DNA of 51,122 nt, from the NCBI GenBank assembly GCA_018239675.1, contig JAFEGX010000141.1, positions 1 through 51,122 of the forward strand. The letters run 5' to 3'. The notes under the pieces are model-generated. The model was not told where the DNA came from, searched no databases, and worked only from the letters and a program-made list of their open reading frames with translations. The position numbers and the translations under genes were made by a program. The stretch comes from Verrucomicrobiota bacterium. Its GTDB lineage: Bacteria > Verrucomicrobiota > Verrucomicrobiia > Opitutales > Opitutaceae. Positions 1 to 9,666 of the stretch are shown here, in pieces (position 1 is the stretch's first letter; the number at the start of each line of letters is the position of its first letter).

Positions 1-1
1 C

Positions 2-1024
2 GCCCTCGTCACGCGCCTCAAGATCATGTGCAACCTGGACATCTCGGAGCGCCGCCTGCCGCAGGACGGCCGCATCGTGTTCAAGCGTTTCACGAAAAAG
101 AACATGGACATCGACCTCCGTGTCGCCACCGGTCCGATGAAGGACGGCGAGAAGGTGGTCATGCGTATCCTCGACAAGCAGAAGTCCACCCTGCCGCTCC
201 CGGCGCTCGGCTTCTCCGACGAGAACCTGGCCAAGTACCGCGAGTGCATCCGGCAGCCGTACGGGATGATCCTCCACTGCGGCCCGACCGGCTCGGGCAA
301 GTCCATGACGCTCTACTCGGCGCTCGGCGAGGTGAACACGCCGGACGTGAACATCCAGACCGCCGAGGATCCGATCGAATACACCCTGGCCGGCATCAAC
401 CAGATGCAGATGAACCGGCAGATCGGCCTGACCTTCGCCCGCGCCCTCCGGTGCTACCTCCGCATGGACCCCGACATCATCCTCGTCGGCGAAATCCGTG
501 ACGAGGAGACCGCGCAGATCGCCGTCGAGGCCGCGCTCACCGGCCACTTGCTCGTCTCCACCCTCCATACCAACGATGCGCCGTCCACGGTCGCGCGTAT
601 CGGCGAGATGGGCGTCGAGCCGTTCAACATCTCCGCCTCGCTCGTTTGCGTGTGCGCCCAGCGCCTGCTCCGCCGCGTCTGCAAGTCCTGCAAGGTGCCG
701 GCGCCGGCCGAGGGCCGCGAAAAGGAGATCATCGCGAAGGCGCTCGACGGCTGGACCGGCCAGATCTTCAAGGCCAACCCGAACGGCTGCCAGACCTGTG
801 GCGGCACCGGCTACAAGGGCCGCGTCGGCATCCATGAACTCATGGTGAACAGCGAGGAGCTCACCGAGGGCATCAACAAGGAGCTCGAGGTCGCCGAGCT
901 GAAGCGCATCGCGATGCGCAACGGCATGAAGACGCTCCACCAGGACTCGATGCTGAAGGTCAAGATGGGCCTCACCACGATCGAGGAAGCCCTGGCAAAC
1001 GTGCCGCCGGACCTGATCCTGTAG
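2..1024 (+). CDS. GspE/PilB-family secretion or type IV pilus assembly ATPase, C-terminal part
   Basis: The frame is open from base 2, so the gene starts before the window and only its C-terminal ~340 residues are present. The Walker A motif GPTGSGKS is encoded at 281-304. The Walker B/Asp-box stretch [14 protein letters not shown] follows near 470-505. A four-cysteine zinc site, CKSC then CQTC about 30 residues later (codons at 680-691 and 788-799), and the GRVGIHELM sequence are typical of the GspE/PilB/PulE family and not of PilT. These hexameric ATPases power pilus or pseudopilus assembly from the cytoplasmic face of the inner membrane. Type II secretion and type IV pilus members cannot be told apart from this fragment, because the N-terminal domain and the gene neighbours lie outside the window. 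Confidence 0.93.
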   Translation, partial: ALVTRLKIMCNLDISERRLPQDGRIVFKRFTKKNMDIDLRVATGPMKDGEKVVMRILDKQKSTLPLPALGFSDENLAKYRECIRQPYGMILHCGPTGSGKSMTLYSALGEVNTPDVNIQTAEDPIEYTLAGINQMQMNRQIGLTFARALRCYLRMDPDIILVGEIRDEETAQIAVEAALTGHLLVSTLHTNDAPSTVARIGEMGVEPFNISASLVCVCAQRLLRRVCKSCKVPAPAEGREKEIIAKALDGWTGQIFKANPNGCQTCGGTGYKGRVGIHELMVNSEELTEGINKELEVAELKRIAMRNGMKTLHQDSMLKVKMGLTTIEEALANVPPDLIL

Positions 1025-1033
1025 GCCGCGGAC

Positions 1034-1188
1034 AATTGCGGATCGCGGATTGCGAATTGCGGATTTGGCGTGCGCGCCAAGTCACTCTAGGTGACGCGAG
1101 ATACGATTGAGTGATCGCCGCGAACGAGCGAGGCCCGCAGCCAGATCAAAATCCGCAATCCGCAATCCGCAATCCGCGATCCGCAATT
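1034..1188. repeat. Inverted repeat with arms of a reiterated GCGGATT word, between convergent genes
   Basis: The left arm (1034-1066) and right arm (about 1149-1188) are reverse complements over roughly 33 bp with one mismatch. Both are built from the heptamer GCGGATT/AATCCGC, and the right arm has about one extra heptad. The loop of about 80 nt contains a short palindrome, GTCAC-TCTAG-GTGAC, at 1081-1095. This looks like a decayed relative of the 21-bp palindrome found elsewhere in the window. The region separates the convergent ends of the secretion ATPase gene and smc, so it could act as a two-way transcription stop, but it has no T-tract. Confidence 0.85.
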
Positions 1189-1199
1189 CTTCCGCCTCC

Positions 1200-4100
1200 T
1201 CAGGCGGGAGTCGGCGCAGGCGCCGGCGCTTTCGCGTTGCTCACCGACTCGGCAATGTTCGGCGCGTGCACTTCGGCCTCGCCGCGCTCGTGGTTGAAGC
1301 GCATCGAGACGGTCTTCGACACGCCCCGCTCCTCCATCGTCACGCCATAGATCGCGCTGGCCGCCGACACGGTGCGCTTGTTGTGGGTGATGATGATGAA
1401 CTGGGAATCGCTCACGAACTTCTTCAGCAGGTCCGTGAATCGGCCGATGTTTGACTCGTCCAGCGGCGCGTCCAGCTCGTCCAGAAGGCAGAACGGCGAC
1501 GGCTTCACCATGTAGAGCGCGAACAGCAGCGCGACCGCCGTAAGGGTTTTCTGGCCGCCGGAGAGGAGCGTGATGCTCTTCAGCTTCGTGCCCGGCGGCT
1601 GCGCCACGATCTCGATGCCGCTTTCCAGGATGTCCTCGGCCTGGATCAGCTCCAGCGCCGCCCGGCCGCCGCCAAACAGGGTCTCGAAGGTGTAGGCGAA
1701 GTTCTTCTGGATCTGGGCAAAGGTCACCTCGAACTGCTGCTGCGAGGTCTGGTTAATTTCGTCGATCGCCTTGAGCAGCTCGGCTTTCGCCGTCGTGAGG
1801 TCGTGGCACTGCGTCGTGAGGAAGTCATGCCGCTGCTTGAGCTCGGCGTACTCCTCGATCGCGACCAGGTTCACCGCGCCCATGCTGTTCAGCCGCGCCC
1901 GCAGGGCATCGGCCTCGGACTTGATCTCGTCCCAGTTGGTCGCGTCGAGCGCCGCCAGGTCCTCGGCGGTGGGCTCGCCCTTCTCCTTCACCTTGCGGCG
2001 CCGCGACGGCTTCGGCTTGGCCTCCACCACGGCGCCCGCGTCAGCCGCCTGGGCCGCCGCGTCGGGCTTCGCCTCGCTGTCGTCGTCCTCGTCGAGGTCG
2101 AGCGGCTTCACGCCCTCGGGCTCGTCGTCCGCGTGCCAGAGGAGGTGCTTCCAGTCGAGCGTGGCGATGTCGGCCTGGAACTCGCGCTGCACCTCCTCCG
2201 CGAGGAACTGGGCGCGCTGCCGGGTCTCGGCCAGGCGCACCTCGTGGGTGCTCAGTTCGTCGTGCGCGGCCTCGGACTCGCTGTGCAGCGCCCGCTCGGC
2301 GGTTTCCAGGCCGGTAATTTCCTGCTCGAGGCCCACGAGCTCGACGCGGACCTTCTCGACCTGGTCCTGCGCCACGCCGAGGGTGTCGGCGATCTGCGCG
2401 GCGCGGGACCGCTGCGCCTCGGCGTCGCGGCCCAGCTCGTCGATCTGCGCCGCCCAGGTCTCGATCTCCTGCTGGCGCTGCACGAGCAGGTCGTCGAGCT
2501 GCAGGCGGCGCTTTTCCATCTCGGTGAGGCCGCGGTCGAGCACCTCGACCTTCTGCCGGCGCTCGGCCAGCTCGAGGCGGGCCTGCGCGAGCGACTCGCG
2601 CTTGACGTCGCGGTCGGTCCGCACCTCCCCGATCCGGACCTCCAGCTGGTGAATCTTCCCGCGGTGCGCCGCGGCGTTCGCGTCGGCCTCCGCCAGCCCG
2701 GCCTGCGCCTTTTCCCAGCGGGCATGCGCCTCGTTGCGCGCCTGCTCGAGCGAGACGAGCTCGCCGTCCATCCGGCGGAGGCGGTTCGCGACCTCCTCCA
2801 GCGCCCGCTGGGCGTTGCGCTGCTCGGCCTGCGCGGCCGCGACCACCTGAGTCACCGCCAGCACCTCCGCGCGGCGCTGCTCGAGCGCCTGCTCGGCCGC
2901 CGCCAGGCGCCCGCCCAGGCCGTCGATCACCGCCTTCTGGTCGTCATGCTGCTGCTGGTCGTCGGCCAGGGCCCGCGCGGTCTCGCGCAGGTCAATCTCG
3001 CGCTGGACAATGCTGTTGGCCGACTTCCGCGCGCTGTGGTGGCCGCCGTAGACCAGCCCGCGCCGGTCGACAAGGTCGCCCTTGCGCGTGGCGACGGCCA
3101 GGAAGCCGAATTCCGGGTGTGTCTTCCAGTATTCAAGGAAGGCGCCGAGGTCGTCGGCGACGAAGCACTCGCCGAGGATGCCCGCCGCCGGATGGGACGC
3201 CTCGACGCCGTGGAGCGCGTCGAGCGCGCGCACGAGGCCCGCCGGGAGCTCGCCGGTGCCGTCGCGCCCGGCGCCGCAGTCGGCGACGCGCAGCACGACC
3301 GAGCCGATCTGCTCGGACTCAAGCTGCGCCAGGATCCGCTGCGCGGTCCCCAGGTCGCTGACGCTGATGGCCTCGGCGGCCGAGCCGAGGATGGCCTCGA
3401 CCGCCTTCCCAAACTCGGGTCGGACGGAAAGGCCGTGGGTGATGGGCGCCACTTTCGCGCCGGCCAGCGCGGCGTCGAGCCGGCCCTGGAGCACGGCCTT
3501 CGCGCCCTCGCCGAAACCCTCCCACTTCTCCTGCAGCTGCTGGAGGAGGCGGAGGCGGGCGGTGCGCTGGGCGAGCTGGCGGTCGATTTCCTGGAGGCGG
3601 CGCTGCGCGTCGCGAAACTCGCGGGTCAGGTCGGTGATGGCCTGCTGCGCGGCCGTGGTCTCGTTGTGGGTGCGCGATTTCTCGGCCAGGGCGGCTTCGA
3701 CCTTCGCGGTCAGCTCGGCCACGGTGCTGGTCGCGGCCGCATGCTGGTCGCGGACCTGGCCGATCTCCTGGGCCACGGCGTCGTGGCGCACGACGGACGT
3801 CTTCTGGTCGACCTCGTAGCCGGAGCAGTCGGTGCGGAGGCGGGCGACGGTGCTCTCGAGCTGGAGCAGCTCGAACTTCGCCTGCTGCAGCTCCTGCTCG
3901 AGGCGGCCGAGCTCGCCCTCGGCGACGCTGAGGTCGCGGTTGCGCTGCTGGAAGACGGCGTCGCTGCTGCCGAGCAGGCCGAGCTGGAGCTGCTTGTCCT
4001 GCGCCCCGCTGTCGACCTGCGCGGTGACCTCGCGGAGCTGCATCTCGAGCTCGCCGAGGTTGTCGCGGGACGACGCGAGCCGCTCCTCGAGCCCGGTGCG

Positions 4101-5030
4101 GCGGATCTGGGCGAGGTTGGCCTGGTTCTCGGCGGCCTCCTTCTGGGAGCGAAGGTCGAACACGGCCTGCTGGGCGTCCTGGACGCGCTGGTTGAGCCGG
4201 CCGCGGCTGCCCTTCTTCTCGGCGAGCTGGGCTTGCTGGCCCTCGAGCGCGGCGTGGCGGGCGTTGGCATCGGCGCGAAGCGCGGCGACCTTGGCCTCGA
4301 GCTCGCCGAGGGCGGCGACCAGCTGGCCGTGCTGCCGGCTGCTCCACGCGAGGCTGAGGTGACGGAGGCGGAAGCTGAGCCGCTTGAAACGCATCGCCTT
4401 CGACGCCTGGCGGCGGAGGCTGCCGATCTGGCGCGTGACCTCGGCCACGACGTCGGCGACGCGGGCGAGGTTCTGCTCGGTGAGCGCGAGCTTGTTGAGG
4501 GCCTCGCGGCGGGCGGACTTGTACTTGGTGATGCCCGCGGCCTCCTCGAACACGGCGCGACGCTCCTCGGGCTTCGACGAGAGGATCTGGTCGATCTGGC
4601 CCTGCGCCATGATCGAGTAGCTGGTCCGGCCGACGCCGGTGTCCATGAAGAGCTTGTGGATGTCCTTCAGCCGGCACGGCTGGCCGTTGAAGGCGTACTC
4701 GCTCTGCCCGTCGCGGTGGACGCGGCGGGTGATCTCGATCTCGTGGAATTCGCTGCCCAGCTGTTTCTCGCACTCGGTAAGGAGCAGCGAGACCTCGCAC
4801 ACCTGCGAGGCCTTCCGGGTGTCGGCGCCCTCGAAGATCACGTCCTGCATCTTGCCGCCGCGGAGCGCCTTTGCGCTTTGCTCGCCCAGCACCCAGCGGA
4901 TCGCGTCCGCGATGTTCGACTTGCCGCAGCCGTTCGGGCCCACGATGGCCGTCACGCCGGGTTCAAATCGAAGGGTGGTGGCATCGGCGAAGGACTTGAA
5001 GCCGTGCAATTTTAGCGCCTGGAGATACAT
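1200..5030 (-). CDS. smc: Chromosome segregation protein SMC
   Basis: A 1276-residue SMC ATPase. The N-terminal half-ATPase begins right after the start codon, with Walker A GPNGCGKS at residues 31-38. Two long coiled-coil arms rich in Q, E, A and R flank a hinge of roughly residues 490-660. The C-terminal half-ATPase carries the signature LSGGQK near residue 1156, followed by Walker B CLLDELDAPLDE. SMC homodimers with ScpAB compact and segregate the chromosome. A low-complexity acidic then basic insert (runs of D/E, then PKPSRRRKVKEK) lies at about residues 970-1020 near the C-terminal head, and the protein ends in an Ala-Pro tail. It is divergent from guaB, with 158 bp between the two starts. 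Confidence 0.97.
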   Translation of the reverse strand: MYLQALKLHGFKSFADATTLRFEPGVTAIVGPNGCGKSNIADAIRWVLGEQSAKALRGGKMQDVIFEGADTRKASQVCEVSLLLTECEKQLGSEFHEIEITRRVHRDGQSEYAFNGQPCRLKDIHKLFMDTGVGRTSYSIMAQGQIDQILSSKPEERRAVFEEAAGITKYKSARREALNKLALTEQNLARVADVVAEVTRQIGSLRRQASKAMRFKRLSFRLRHLSLAWSSRQHGQLVAALGELEAKVAALRADANARHAALEGQQAQLAEKKGSRGRLNQRVQDAQQAVFDLRSQKEAAENQANLAQIRRTGLEERLASSRDNLGELEMQLREVTAQVDSGAQDKQLQLGLLGSSDAVFQQRNRDLSVAEGELGRLEQELQQAKFELLQLESTVARLRTDCSGYEVDQKTSVVRHDAVAQEIGQVRDQHAAATSTVAELTAKVEAALAEKSRTHNETTAAQQAITDLTREFRDAQRRLQEIDRQLAQRTARLRLLQQLQEKWEGFGEGAKAVLQGRLDAALAGAKVAPITHGLSVRPEFGKAVEAILGSAAEAISVSDLGTAQRILAQLESEQIGSVVLRVADCGAGRDGTGELPAGLVRALDALHGVEASHPAAGILGECFVADDLGAFLEYWKTHPEFGFLAVATRKGDLVDRRGLVYGGHHSARKSANSIVQREIDLRETARALADDQQQHDDQKAVIDGLGGRLAAAEQALEQRRAEVLAVTQVVAAAQAEQRNAQRALEEVANRLRRMDGELVSLEQARNEAHARWEKAQAGLAEADANAAAHRGKIHQLEVRIGEVRTDRDVKRESLAQARLELAERRQKVEVLDRGLTEMEKRRLQLDDLLVQRQQEIETWAAQIDELGRDAEAQRSRAAQIADTLGVAQDQVEKVRVELVGLEQEITGLETAERALHSESEAAHDELSTHEVRLAETRQRAQFLAEEVQREFQADIATLDWKHLLWHADDEPEGVKPLDLDEDDDSEAKPDAAAQAADAGAVVEAKPKPSRRRKVKEKGEPTAEDLAALDATNWDEIKSEADALRARLNSMGAVNLVAIEEYAELKQRHDFLTTQCHDLTTAKAELLKAIDEINQTSQQQFEVTFAQIQKNFAYTFETLFGGGRAALELIQAEDILESGIEIVAQPPGTKLKSITLLSGGQKTLTAVALLFALYMVKPSPFCLLDELDAPLDESNIGRFTDLLKKFVSDSQFIIITHNKRTVSAASAIYGVTMEERGVSKTVSMRFNHERGEAEVHAPNIAESVSNAKAPAPAPTPA

Positions 5031-5056
5031 GAAAGCGCAGAATGTGAGCGAGTGGT

Positions 5057-5101
5057 GCGAGCGCGGGCAAACGGAAAGTGACGAACCGTTTTTTCGCTCG
5101 C
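5057..5101 (+). promoter_or_regulatory. Nested hairpin in the smc-guaB divergent region
   Basis: An outer stem, GCGAGCG (5057-5063) with CGCTCGC (5095-5101), encloses an inner stem, AAACGG (5069-5074) with CCGTTT (5086-5091). The inner stem continues into a run of six T (5089-5094). If transcription of guaB starts upstream of it, this would be a leader hairpin resembling a weak terminator or attenuator about 90 nt before the guaB start. It could also just be part of the divergent promoter region. No promoter is clear enough to map. Confidence 0.4.
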
Positions 5102-5188
5102 GCGCCGCCGCCGGCCGGTGCAGCCGCGCGGACCCGAAATTCTGTTTGCGCTTCCCGCCCGGGCGCCTACTTCGTTCATGGCAACCCT

Positions 5189-6766
5189 ATGACCAAGGTT
5201 GCCACGACTTCCGCCGCCGGCCTCGACGCCGAGTTCTACCAGCCGGCCGATGCCTTCTTCCGCGCGAGCCTGCCCACGGCCCTGACGTTCGACGACGTCT
5301 CCCTCGCCACGCTTTACTCGGAAATCCTGCCCAAGGACGCCGACACGTCCACCGCCCTGTCCGACTCCCTCCGGCTCCAGATCCCCATCATCTCGTCCGA
5401 CATGGACACGGTCACCGAGTCCCGGATGGCCATCGCCATGGCCCTCAACGGCGGGCTCGGCCTCATCCATTACAACATGCCGGCCCGGGAGCAGGTTAAG
5501 GAGGTCGCCCGGGTGAAGCGCCACATCCACGGGCTCATCCAGGACCCCATCACGGTCACCCCGGACCAGTCGATCGGCGACGTCCTCGCCATGATCGAGG
5601 CCAAGCGGTTCGCGTTCTCCACCTTCCCCGTGGTCGACGCCGCCGGCAAGCTCGTCGGCCTCCTCTCCGGCAACGTCGTCAAGGAGCGGTACAAGTCCAA
5701 GTCCGTCGCCGCCGTCATGACCCCGCGCGCCCAGCTCATCACCGAGCAGGAGCGCGCCGTGGCCAAGGACCCGATCCGGGCCGCCGACCAGTTCTTCTCC
5801 GCCAACGTGGGGCTCAACAAGATGCTCGTCGTCGATCCGGCCGGGCACCTTCGGGGCCTGGTGACGATCTCCGACGTCGAGAAGATCACCTCCGAGGCCA
5901 AGTCCCGCCGCAAGCCGGCCCGCGATTCGCAGTTCCGCCTCGTGGTCGGCGCCGCGCTGTCGCCCCTGCGCAAGCCCGACGGCTCGCTCGACCGCGACGC
6001 GATCCTCGAGCACGTCGGCCACCTGGTCGGCGAGCACGTCGACGCGATCGCCGTCTCCACCGCCCACGGCCACACCGCCGGCGTCGGCGAGGTCGTGAAG
6101 CTCGTCCGCAAGGCGTTCCCCGACCTCACCCTCATCGCCGGCAATGTCACCAGCGCCGCCGGCGTGGCGTTCCTCGCCGACTGCGGGGCGAACTCGATCA
6201 AGATCGGCCAGGGCCCCGGCTCGATCTGCACCACGCGCATCGTCGCCGGCGTGGGCATCCCGCAGCTCACCGCGCTCTACGTCGCGGGTTCCGCCGCGAA
6301 GAAGCTCGGCGTCCGCCTCATCGCCGACGGCGGCATCACGAAGTCCGGCGACATCGTCAAGGCCCTCACCCTCTCGGACGCCGTCATCTGCGGCGGCCTG
6401 CTCGCCGGCTGCCGCGAGGCGCCGGGCGAGATCATGGAGATCGGCGGCAAGGTGTATAAGCAGTACCGCGGCATGGGCAGCCTCTCGGCCATGAAGGCCG
6501 GCAGTGCGGCCCGTTACGGTCACGACAAGAATGACAGCAACCGCAAGGTCGCCGCCGAGGGCATTGAGGCCCTCAAGGAGGTTTCCGGTTCCGTCGACGA
6601 CGTGCTCGCCAGCCTTGTGGGCGGCGTGCAGTCCGGCATGGGTTACCTCGGGGCCGCCAACCTGGCCGAGCTCCGCGCCAAGGCCCGCTACATCCACGTC
6701 AGCCCCGCCGGCCAGAAGGAGGCCGCCCCGCACGACGTGGTCGAGGTCTCGACGCGCAAGGGCTAG
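5189..6766 (+). CDS. guaB: Inosine-5'-monophosphate dehydrogenase
   Basis: Oxidises IMP to XMP with NAD+, the first committed step to GMP. The catalytic loop GPGSICTTR, with its nucleophilic Cys at residue 347 from the chosen start, is present. So are the IMP-binding stretches around [10 protein letters not shown] and the flap region near KQYRGMGSL. Two CBS domains occupy about residues 105-235, inserted in the TIM barrel as usual. The frame stays open upstream to 5078, but that extension is Arg/Pro/Ala-rich and unlike the family. The ATG at 5189 ([11 protein letters not shown]) gives 525 residues, slightly long for GuaB. It is followed by purA in the same direction, so both AMP and GMP branches from IMP are neighbours. 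Confidence 0.96.
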   Translation: MTKVATTSAAGLDAEFYQPADAFFRASLPTALTFDDVSLATLYSEILPKDADTSTALSDSLRLQIPIISSDMDTVTESRMAIAMALNGGLGLIHYNMPAREQVKEVARVKRHIHGLIQDPITVTPDQSIGDVLAMIEAKRFAFSTFPVVDAAGKLVGLLSGNVVKERYKSKSVAAVMTPRAQLITEQERAVAKDPIRAADQFFSANVGLNKMLVVDPAGHLRGLVTISDVEKITSEAKSRRKPARDSQFRLVVGAALSPLRKPDGSLDRDAILEHVGHLVGEHVDAIAVSTAHGHTAGVGEVVKLVRKAFPDLTLIAGNVTSAAGVAFLADCGANSIKIGQGPGSICTTRIVAGVGIPQLTALYVAGSAAKKLGVRLIADGGITKSGDIVKALTLSDAVICGGLLAGCREAPGEIMEIGGKVYKQYRGMGSLSAMKAGSAARYGHDKNDSNRKVAAEGIEALKEVSGSVDDVLASLVGGVQSGMGYLGAANLAELRAKARYIHVSPAGQKEAAPHDVVEVSTRKG

Positions 6767-6788
6767 CGCCGGCGCTCGGCGCCGGCGC
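6766..6788 (+). terminator. GC-only hairpin at the end of guaB
   Basis: GCGCCGGCG (6766-6774) and CGCCGGCGC (6780-6788) form a perfect 9-bp stem with a CTCGG loop, starting on the last base of the guaB stop codon. No T-tract follows, so this is at best a factor-assisted terminator or an mRNA-end stabiliser. Confidence 0.45.
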
Positions 6789-6960
6789 GTCGAAGGTCGG
6801 CAGGTCGAAAGCCGAAGGTCGGCCAGCGACTGCCGTCGTTCAATTTTGGACGTCTCACGTTCGCCGCCGGCGCACAGGGCTAAACGACCTTCGACTTTCG
6901 ACGTGTCACCTTCGACTCCAGCGCGCAGCGCTGAGCGCGTCATGCGTCCGCTTTAATCTT
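6787..6960. repeat. Intergenic word repeat (GGTCGAA family) with inverted arms
   Basis: The guaB-purA gap holds several copies of the word GGTCGAA/AGGTCG near 6790-6825, and their reverse complements (CGACCTTCGACTTTCGACG and similar) near 6888-6920. They form an imperfect long inverted repeat. A related word, GGTCGAAAGTC, recurs at 50475-50690. It separates two genes transcribed in the same direction, so any hairpin would form in the guaB 3' or purA 5' transcript. Confidence 0.7.
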
Positions 6961-7030
6961 GCCCGGGGCGGGCGCGTGGGGTTTCTGCTGTTCGGCAACC
7001 GAGGACTTCGACTCTGGCTGCCCTCCAGCC

Positions 7031-8575
7031 ATGTCCCTCCTCCCCTTTTCCAGCCAGCTCATCGCCGATGTCGGCATTTCCCTCGGCGATGAAGGCAAGG
7101 GCCGACTGATTCCCGAGGTCGCCGACGAGCTCCGCGGCACCGCCCACCCCGTGTCGGTGGTGCTCAAGGTCAACGGCGGCGCCAATTCCGGCCACACCGC
7201 CGGCGGCATCAAGCTAAACCTGCTCCCCGCCGGCGTCGTCGTCCGCGACGCCGCCCATCTCTGTATCGGCAGCGGCGTGGTCGCGGACCCGCGCAAGGTC
7301 TGGTGGGAAACCCGCCCGCTGGAGAAGAAGGGTTACGCGGTCCTCTCGCGGCTCGTGATCGACGAGCGCACGATGGTCTCGGACCTCTCCCACCGCCTGC
7401 TCGACCTCGCGTGGGAGGATTACCGCACGGCCATCCTCGCCGAGGAGCCGCGCGGCTCCACCGGCCGCGGCATCACGCCGGCCTATCTCGACGAGGTCGG
7501 CCAGTGGCAGGTCACGTTCTCCGATTTTCTCGCCGGCCCGAATTTCTTCGCACGCAAGCTCGCCCAGCGGGCCGACCGGGCGCTGCGGACGATCCAGCAT
7601 GTCTGCCGGGTCAGTCCCGAGACCTTCGCCGGCTTCTTCGACAAGCTCACCGCCGCCGAGCAGCGCGCCAATGCCGAGGCGATCGAGCTGGGCGTCTTTC
7701 CCGCGGAGGAGTTCGACTTCACCCGCTTCCGCGGCGCCACGCCGTTTTCGCTGAATCTCGAGGCGGTCACCGCGGCCTATTGGAATGCCGGCACCGCCCT
7801 CGCCCGCAACATCGGCGAGGTCCGCGAGCTGGTCCTCCGCGAGCTCCACGCCGGCCGCACCATCATCGGCGAGTTCGGCCAGGCCTACTGGCTCGACAAG
7901 CGCCACGGGTTCTCGCCCAACGTCACCGCGTCGCACACCTCGACGCCGGAATTCTTCGAGAGCGCCGGCATCCCCGTCCAGCGGATCCACACGTTCGGCG
8001 TCGCCAAGGCCTACGACACCAAGGTCGGCACGCACACGTTCCTCACCCGGATGGACGACGCCCATCCGCTCGCCGTGAAGCTCAAGCAGCTTGAGTTCGG
8101 CACGAGCACCGGCCGCCAGCGCATGGTCGGCTGGTACGACGCCGTCGAGAAGGGCGACGCGATCCGCTACGGCGGCTGCCAGGACCTGATGATCAACAAG
8201 GCCGACGCCCTCACCTACGCGGGCGACTGGCGGGGCGAACTCCAGATCTGCACCGCCTACGAGGACGCCGCCGGCCGCCGTTACCAGCACGTCCCGCGCA
8301 ACGAGGCCGTCCGTCGGGCGCTCCGCCCGGTCTACTCGCGCCACGCCGGCTGGGCCGAGGACATCTCGTCGGTCCGCCGCTTCGGCGAGCTCCCGCCCAA
8401 CGCCCGTCGCTACGTCGCCGCGATGGTCAAGGCCACCCTCGACGTTGCCTTCGATGGCGCCCCGTGGCCGTCGGCCGACCGCCTGCCCAATCTGCGCTAT
8501 CTCGGCGTCGGTCCGGAGCCGTCGCAGATCATCAAGGACGTGCCGGCCACGCCGGAGCTGGTGCGGCTGGCGTGA
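7031..8575 (+). CDS. purA: Adenylosuccinate synthetase, divergent
   Basis: Expected to make adenylosuccinate from IMP, aspartate and GTP. The N-terminal GDEGKGR loop has the catalytic Asp at residue 20. [11 protein letters not shown] carries the catalytic His at residue 55. [19 protein letters not shown] and the C-terminal YLGVGPEP stretch match family blocks in order. It departs from the norm in two ways. It is 514 residues (usual ~430), and the conserved EGAQG block reads [14 protein letters not shown]. The frame is open upstream to 6959, but ATG 7031 starts the recognisable domain. It may be a lineage-specific PurA or a second PurA-like paralogue. Its place beside guaB favours a real purine role. 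Confidence 0.85.
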   Translation: MSLLPFSSQLIADVGISLGDEGKGRLIPEVADELRGTAHPVSVVLKVNGGANSGHTAGGIKLNLLPAGVVVRDAAHLCIGSGVVADPRKVWWETRPLEKKGYAVLSRLVIDERTMVSDLSHRLLDLAWEDYRTAILAEEPRGSTGRGITPAYLDEVGQWQVTFSDFLAGPNFFARKLAQRADRALRTIQHVCRVSPETFAGFFDKLTAAEQRANAEAIELGVFPAEEFDFTRFRGATPFSLNLEAVTAAYWNAGTALARNIGEVRELVLRELHAGRTIIGEFGQAYWLDKRHGFSPNVTASHTSTPEFFESAGIPVQRIHTFGVAKAYDTKVGTHTFLTRMDDAHPLAVKLKQLEFGTSTGRQRMVGWYDAVEKGDAIRYGGCQDLMINKADALTYAGDWRGELQICTAYEDAAGRRYQHVPRNEAVRRALRPVYSRHAGWAEDISSVRRFGELPPNARRYVAAMVKATLDVAFDGAPWPSADRLPNLRYLGVGPEPSQIIKDVPATPELVRLA

Positions 8576-8913
8576 GGCCAAGCCGAGTTTCGGCCTCCGC
8601 ATTCCGCACTTTCGTGCCGCCTGTCCGCCCCGATCCGGTGGGGCGCCTCGTCCCCGTGCGCTGAGTCGGAAGCATGCGGTCGAGGGCAGATAACCCGATG
8701 GGCAGCCACCAGCACGGTTTCGGCCTGACGCTCATCCGCTCCACGACCGCACGGTAACCCGACCTGCGTGTTGGCGACTGCGCTCCACTCGAATGCCATC
8801 CCGCCCACCATCGGCCGGGGGCGGGGCGCCCATCCTGTTGCCCGCCTTTGTTTTTTGGCTCGTGACTTTTCCCCGGTGGTTTACCGGACATGAGAGCCGG
8901 ATTCTCCCCCGCC
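8576..8913. other. Gene-free interval between purA and nif3
   Basis: About 340 bp without a convincing reading frame. Just after the purA stop there is a small hairpin, GAGGCC (8574-8579) with GGCCTC (8592-8597). It contains an alternative inner stem, GCCGA-GTT-TCGGC, and has no T-run. TGCGGTCG near 8677 and CGACCGCA near 8746 are complementary. I see no strong promoter, repeat array or RNA gene here. Confidence 0.5.
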
Positions 8914-9666
8914 ATGCCCACCCTCGCCGAAGTCGTTGCCTACTGTGACCGTCGCACCCGTCGCGCCGCCTTCCAGGACGCGCCGGGCGCCTGCAACGGG
9001 CTCCAGCTGGCCAACCGCGGCCGCGTCACGCGGATCGGGGCGGCGGTCGACGCCGGCGTCGTGCCGTTCCAGCGCGCCGTGGCGGCCGGGGTCGATTTCC
9101 TGATCGTGCACCATGGCATGTACTGGGACATGCCCCGGCCGCTGACCGGACCCGCCTACGAGCGCGTCGCCACGCTCGTGAAGGGCAACTGCGCGCTCTA
9201 CTCGAACCACCTGCCGCTCGATGCGCACCCCCGCATCGGCAACAATGTGCTGCTTGCCCGCCAGCTCGGCCTGAAGCCGCGCCGCACGTTCATTCCGAAC
9301 GAGGGCGGAGGCATCGGGTGGATCGCTCCCAGCCGGCGGACCCGCGCCGCGATCCGGCGGAAACTGGCGTCGCTCTACCCTCGCGTCATCGCCCTGGAGT
9401 TCGGCTCGGCCGCGCCCCGCGAGGTCGCGTTCTGCTCGGGCAGCGGGAACAGCGCCGTCCCGCTCCTCGCCGCCGAGGGGGTCGATACCCTGGTCACCGG
9501 CGAACTGCGCGAGGAGCACTTCAACCGCGCCCAGGAGGAGAAGCTCAATCTCTACCTGTGCGGGCACTACGCCACCGAGGTCCACGCCGTGCAGGCCCTT
9601 GCCGCCGAGCTGTCGCGGCGCTTCCGCCTGCCGTGGGAGTTCATCGCCACCGGCAATCCCCTATGA
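8914..9666 (+). CDS. Nif3-like dinuclear metal centre protein
   Basis: A 250-residue member of the Nif3/YbgI/DUF34 family, whose precise enzymatic role is unsettled (GTP cyclohydrolase I type 2-like). The metal-binding landmarks are present: VHHGMYW in the N-terminal half, SNHLPLDAHP, and the C-terminal GHYATEVHAV. ATG 8914 (MPTLAEVVAYCD) starts at the normal family N-terminus. An in-frame ATG at 8890 would add eight unlikely residues. Its stop overlaps the aroQ start (ATGA, 9663-9666), so the two genes are probably translationally coupled at the head of a four-gene run. Confidence 0.88.
   Translation: MPTLAEVVAYCDRRTRRAAFQDAPGACNGLQLANRGRVTRIGAAVDAGVVPFQRAVAAGVDFLIVHHGMYWDMPRPLTGPAYERVATLVKGNCALYSNHLPLDAHPRIGNNVLLARQLGLKPRRTFIPNEGGGIGWIAPSRRTRAAIRRKLASLYPRVIALEFGSAAPREVAFCSGSGNSAVPLLAAEGVDTLVTGELREEHFNRAQEEKLNLYLCGHYATEVHAVQALAAELSRRFRLPWEFIATGNPL

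Noticed and set aside
1803..5015. A 1070-codon open frame antisense to smc
   Set aside because: It lies codon-for-codon opposite smc and is a result of high GC at third positions. It is Leu/Gly/Arg/Ala-rich and has no family motif.
5012..6943. A 643-codon open frame antisense to guaB
   Set aside because: It mirrors guaB, has no domain, and is Asp/Gly/Val/Arg-rich as expected of an antisense shadow.
8445..8921. Several short overlapping frames in the purA-nif3 gap
   Set aside because: They disagree with each other, lack family motifs and start inside purA. None has a supporting start signal.
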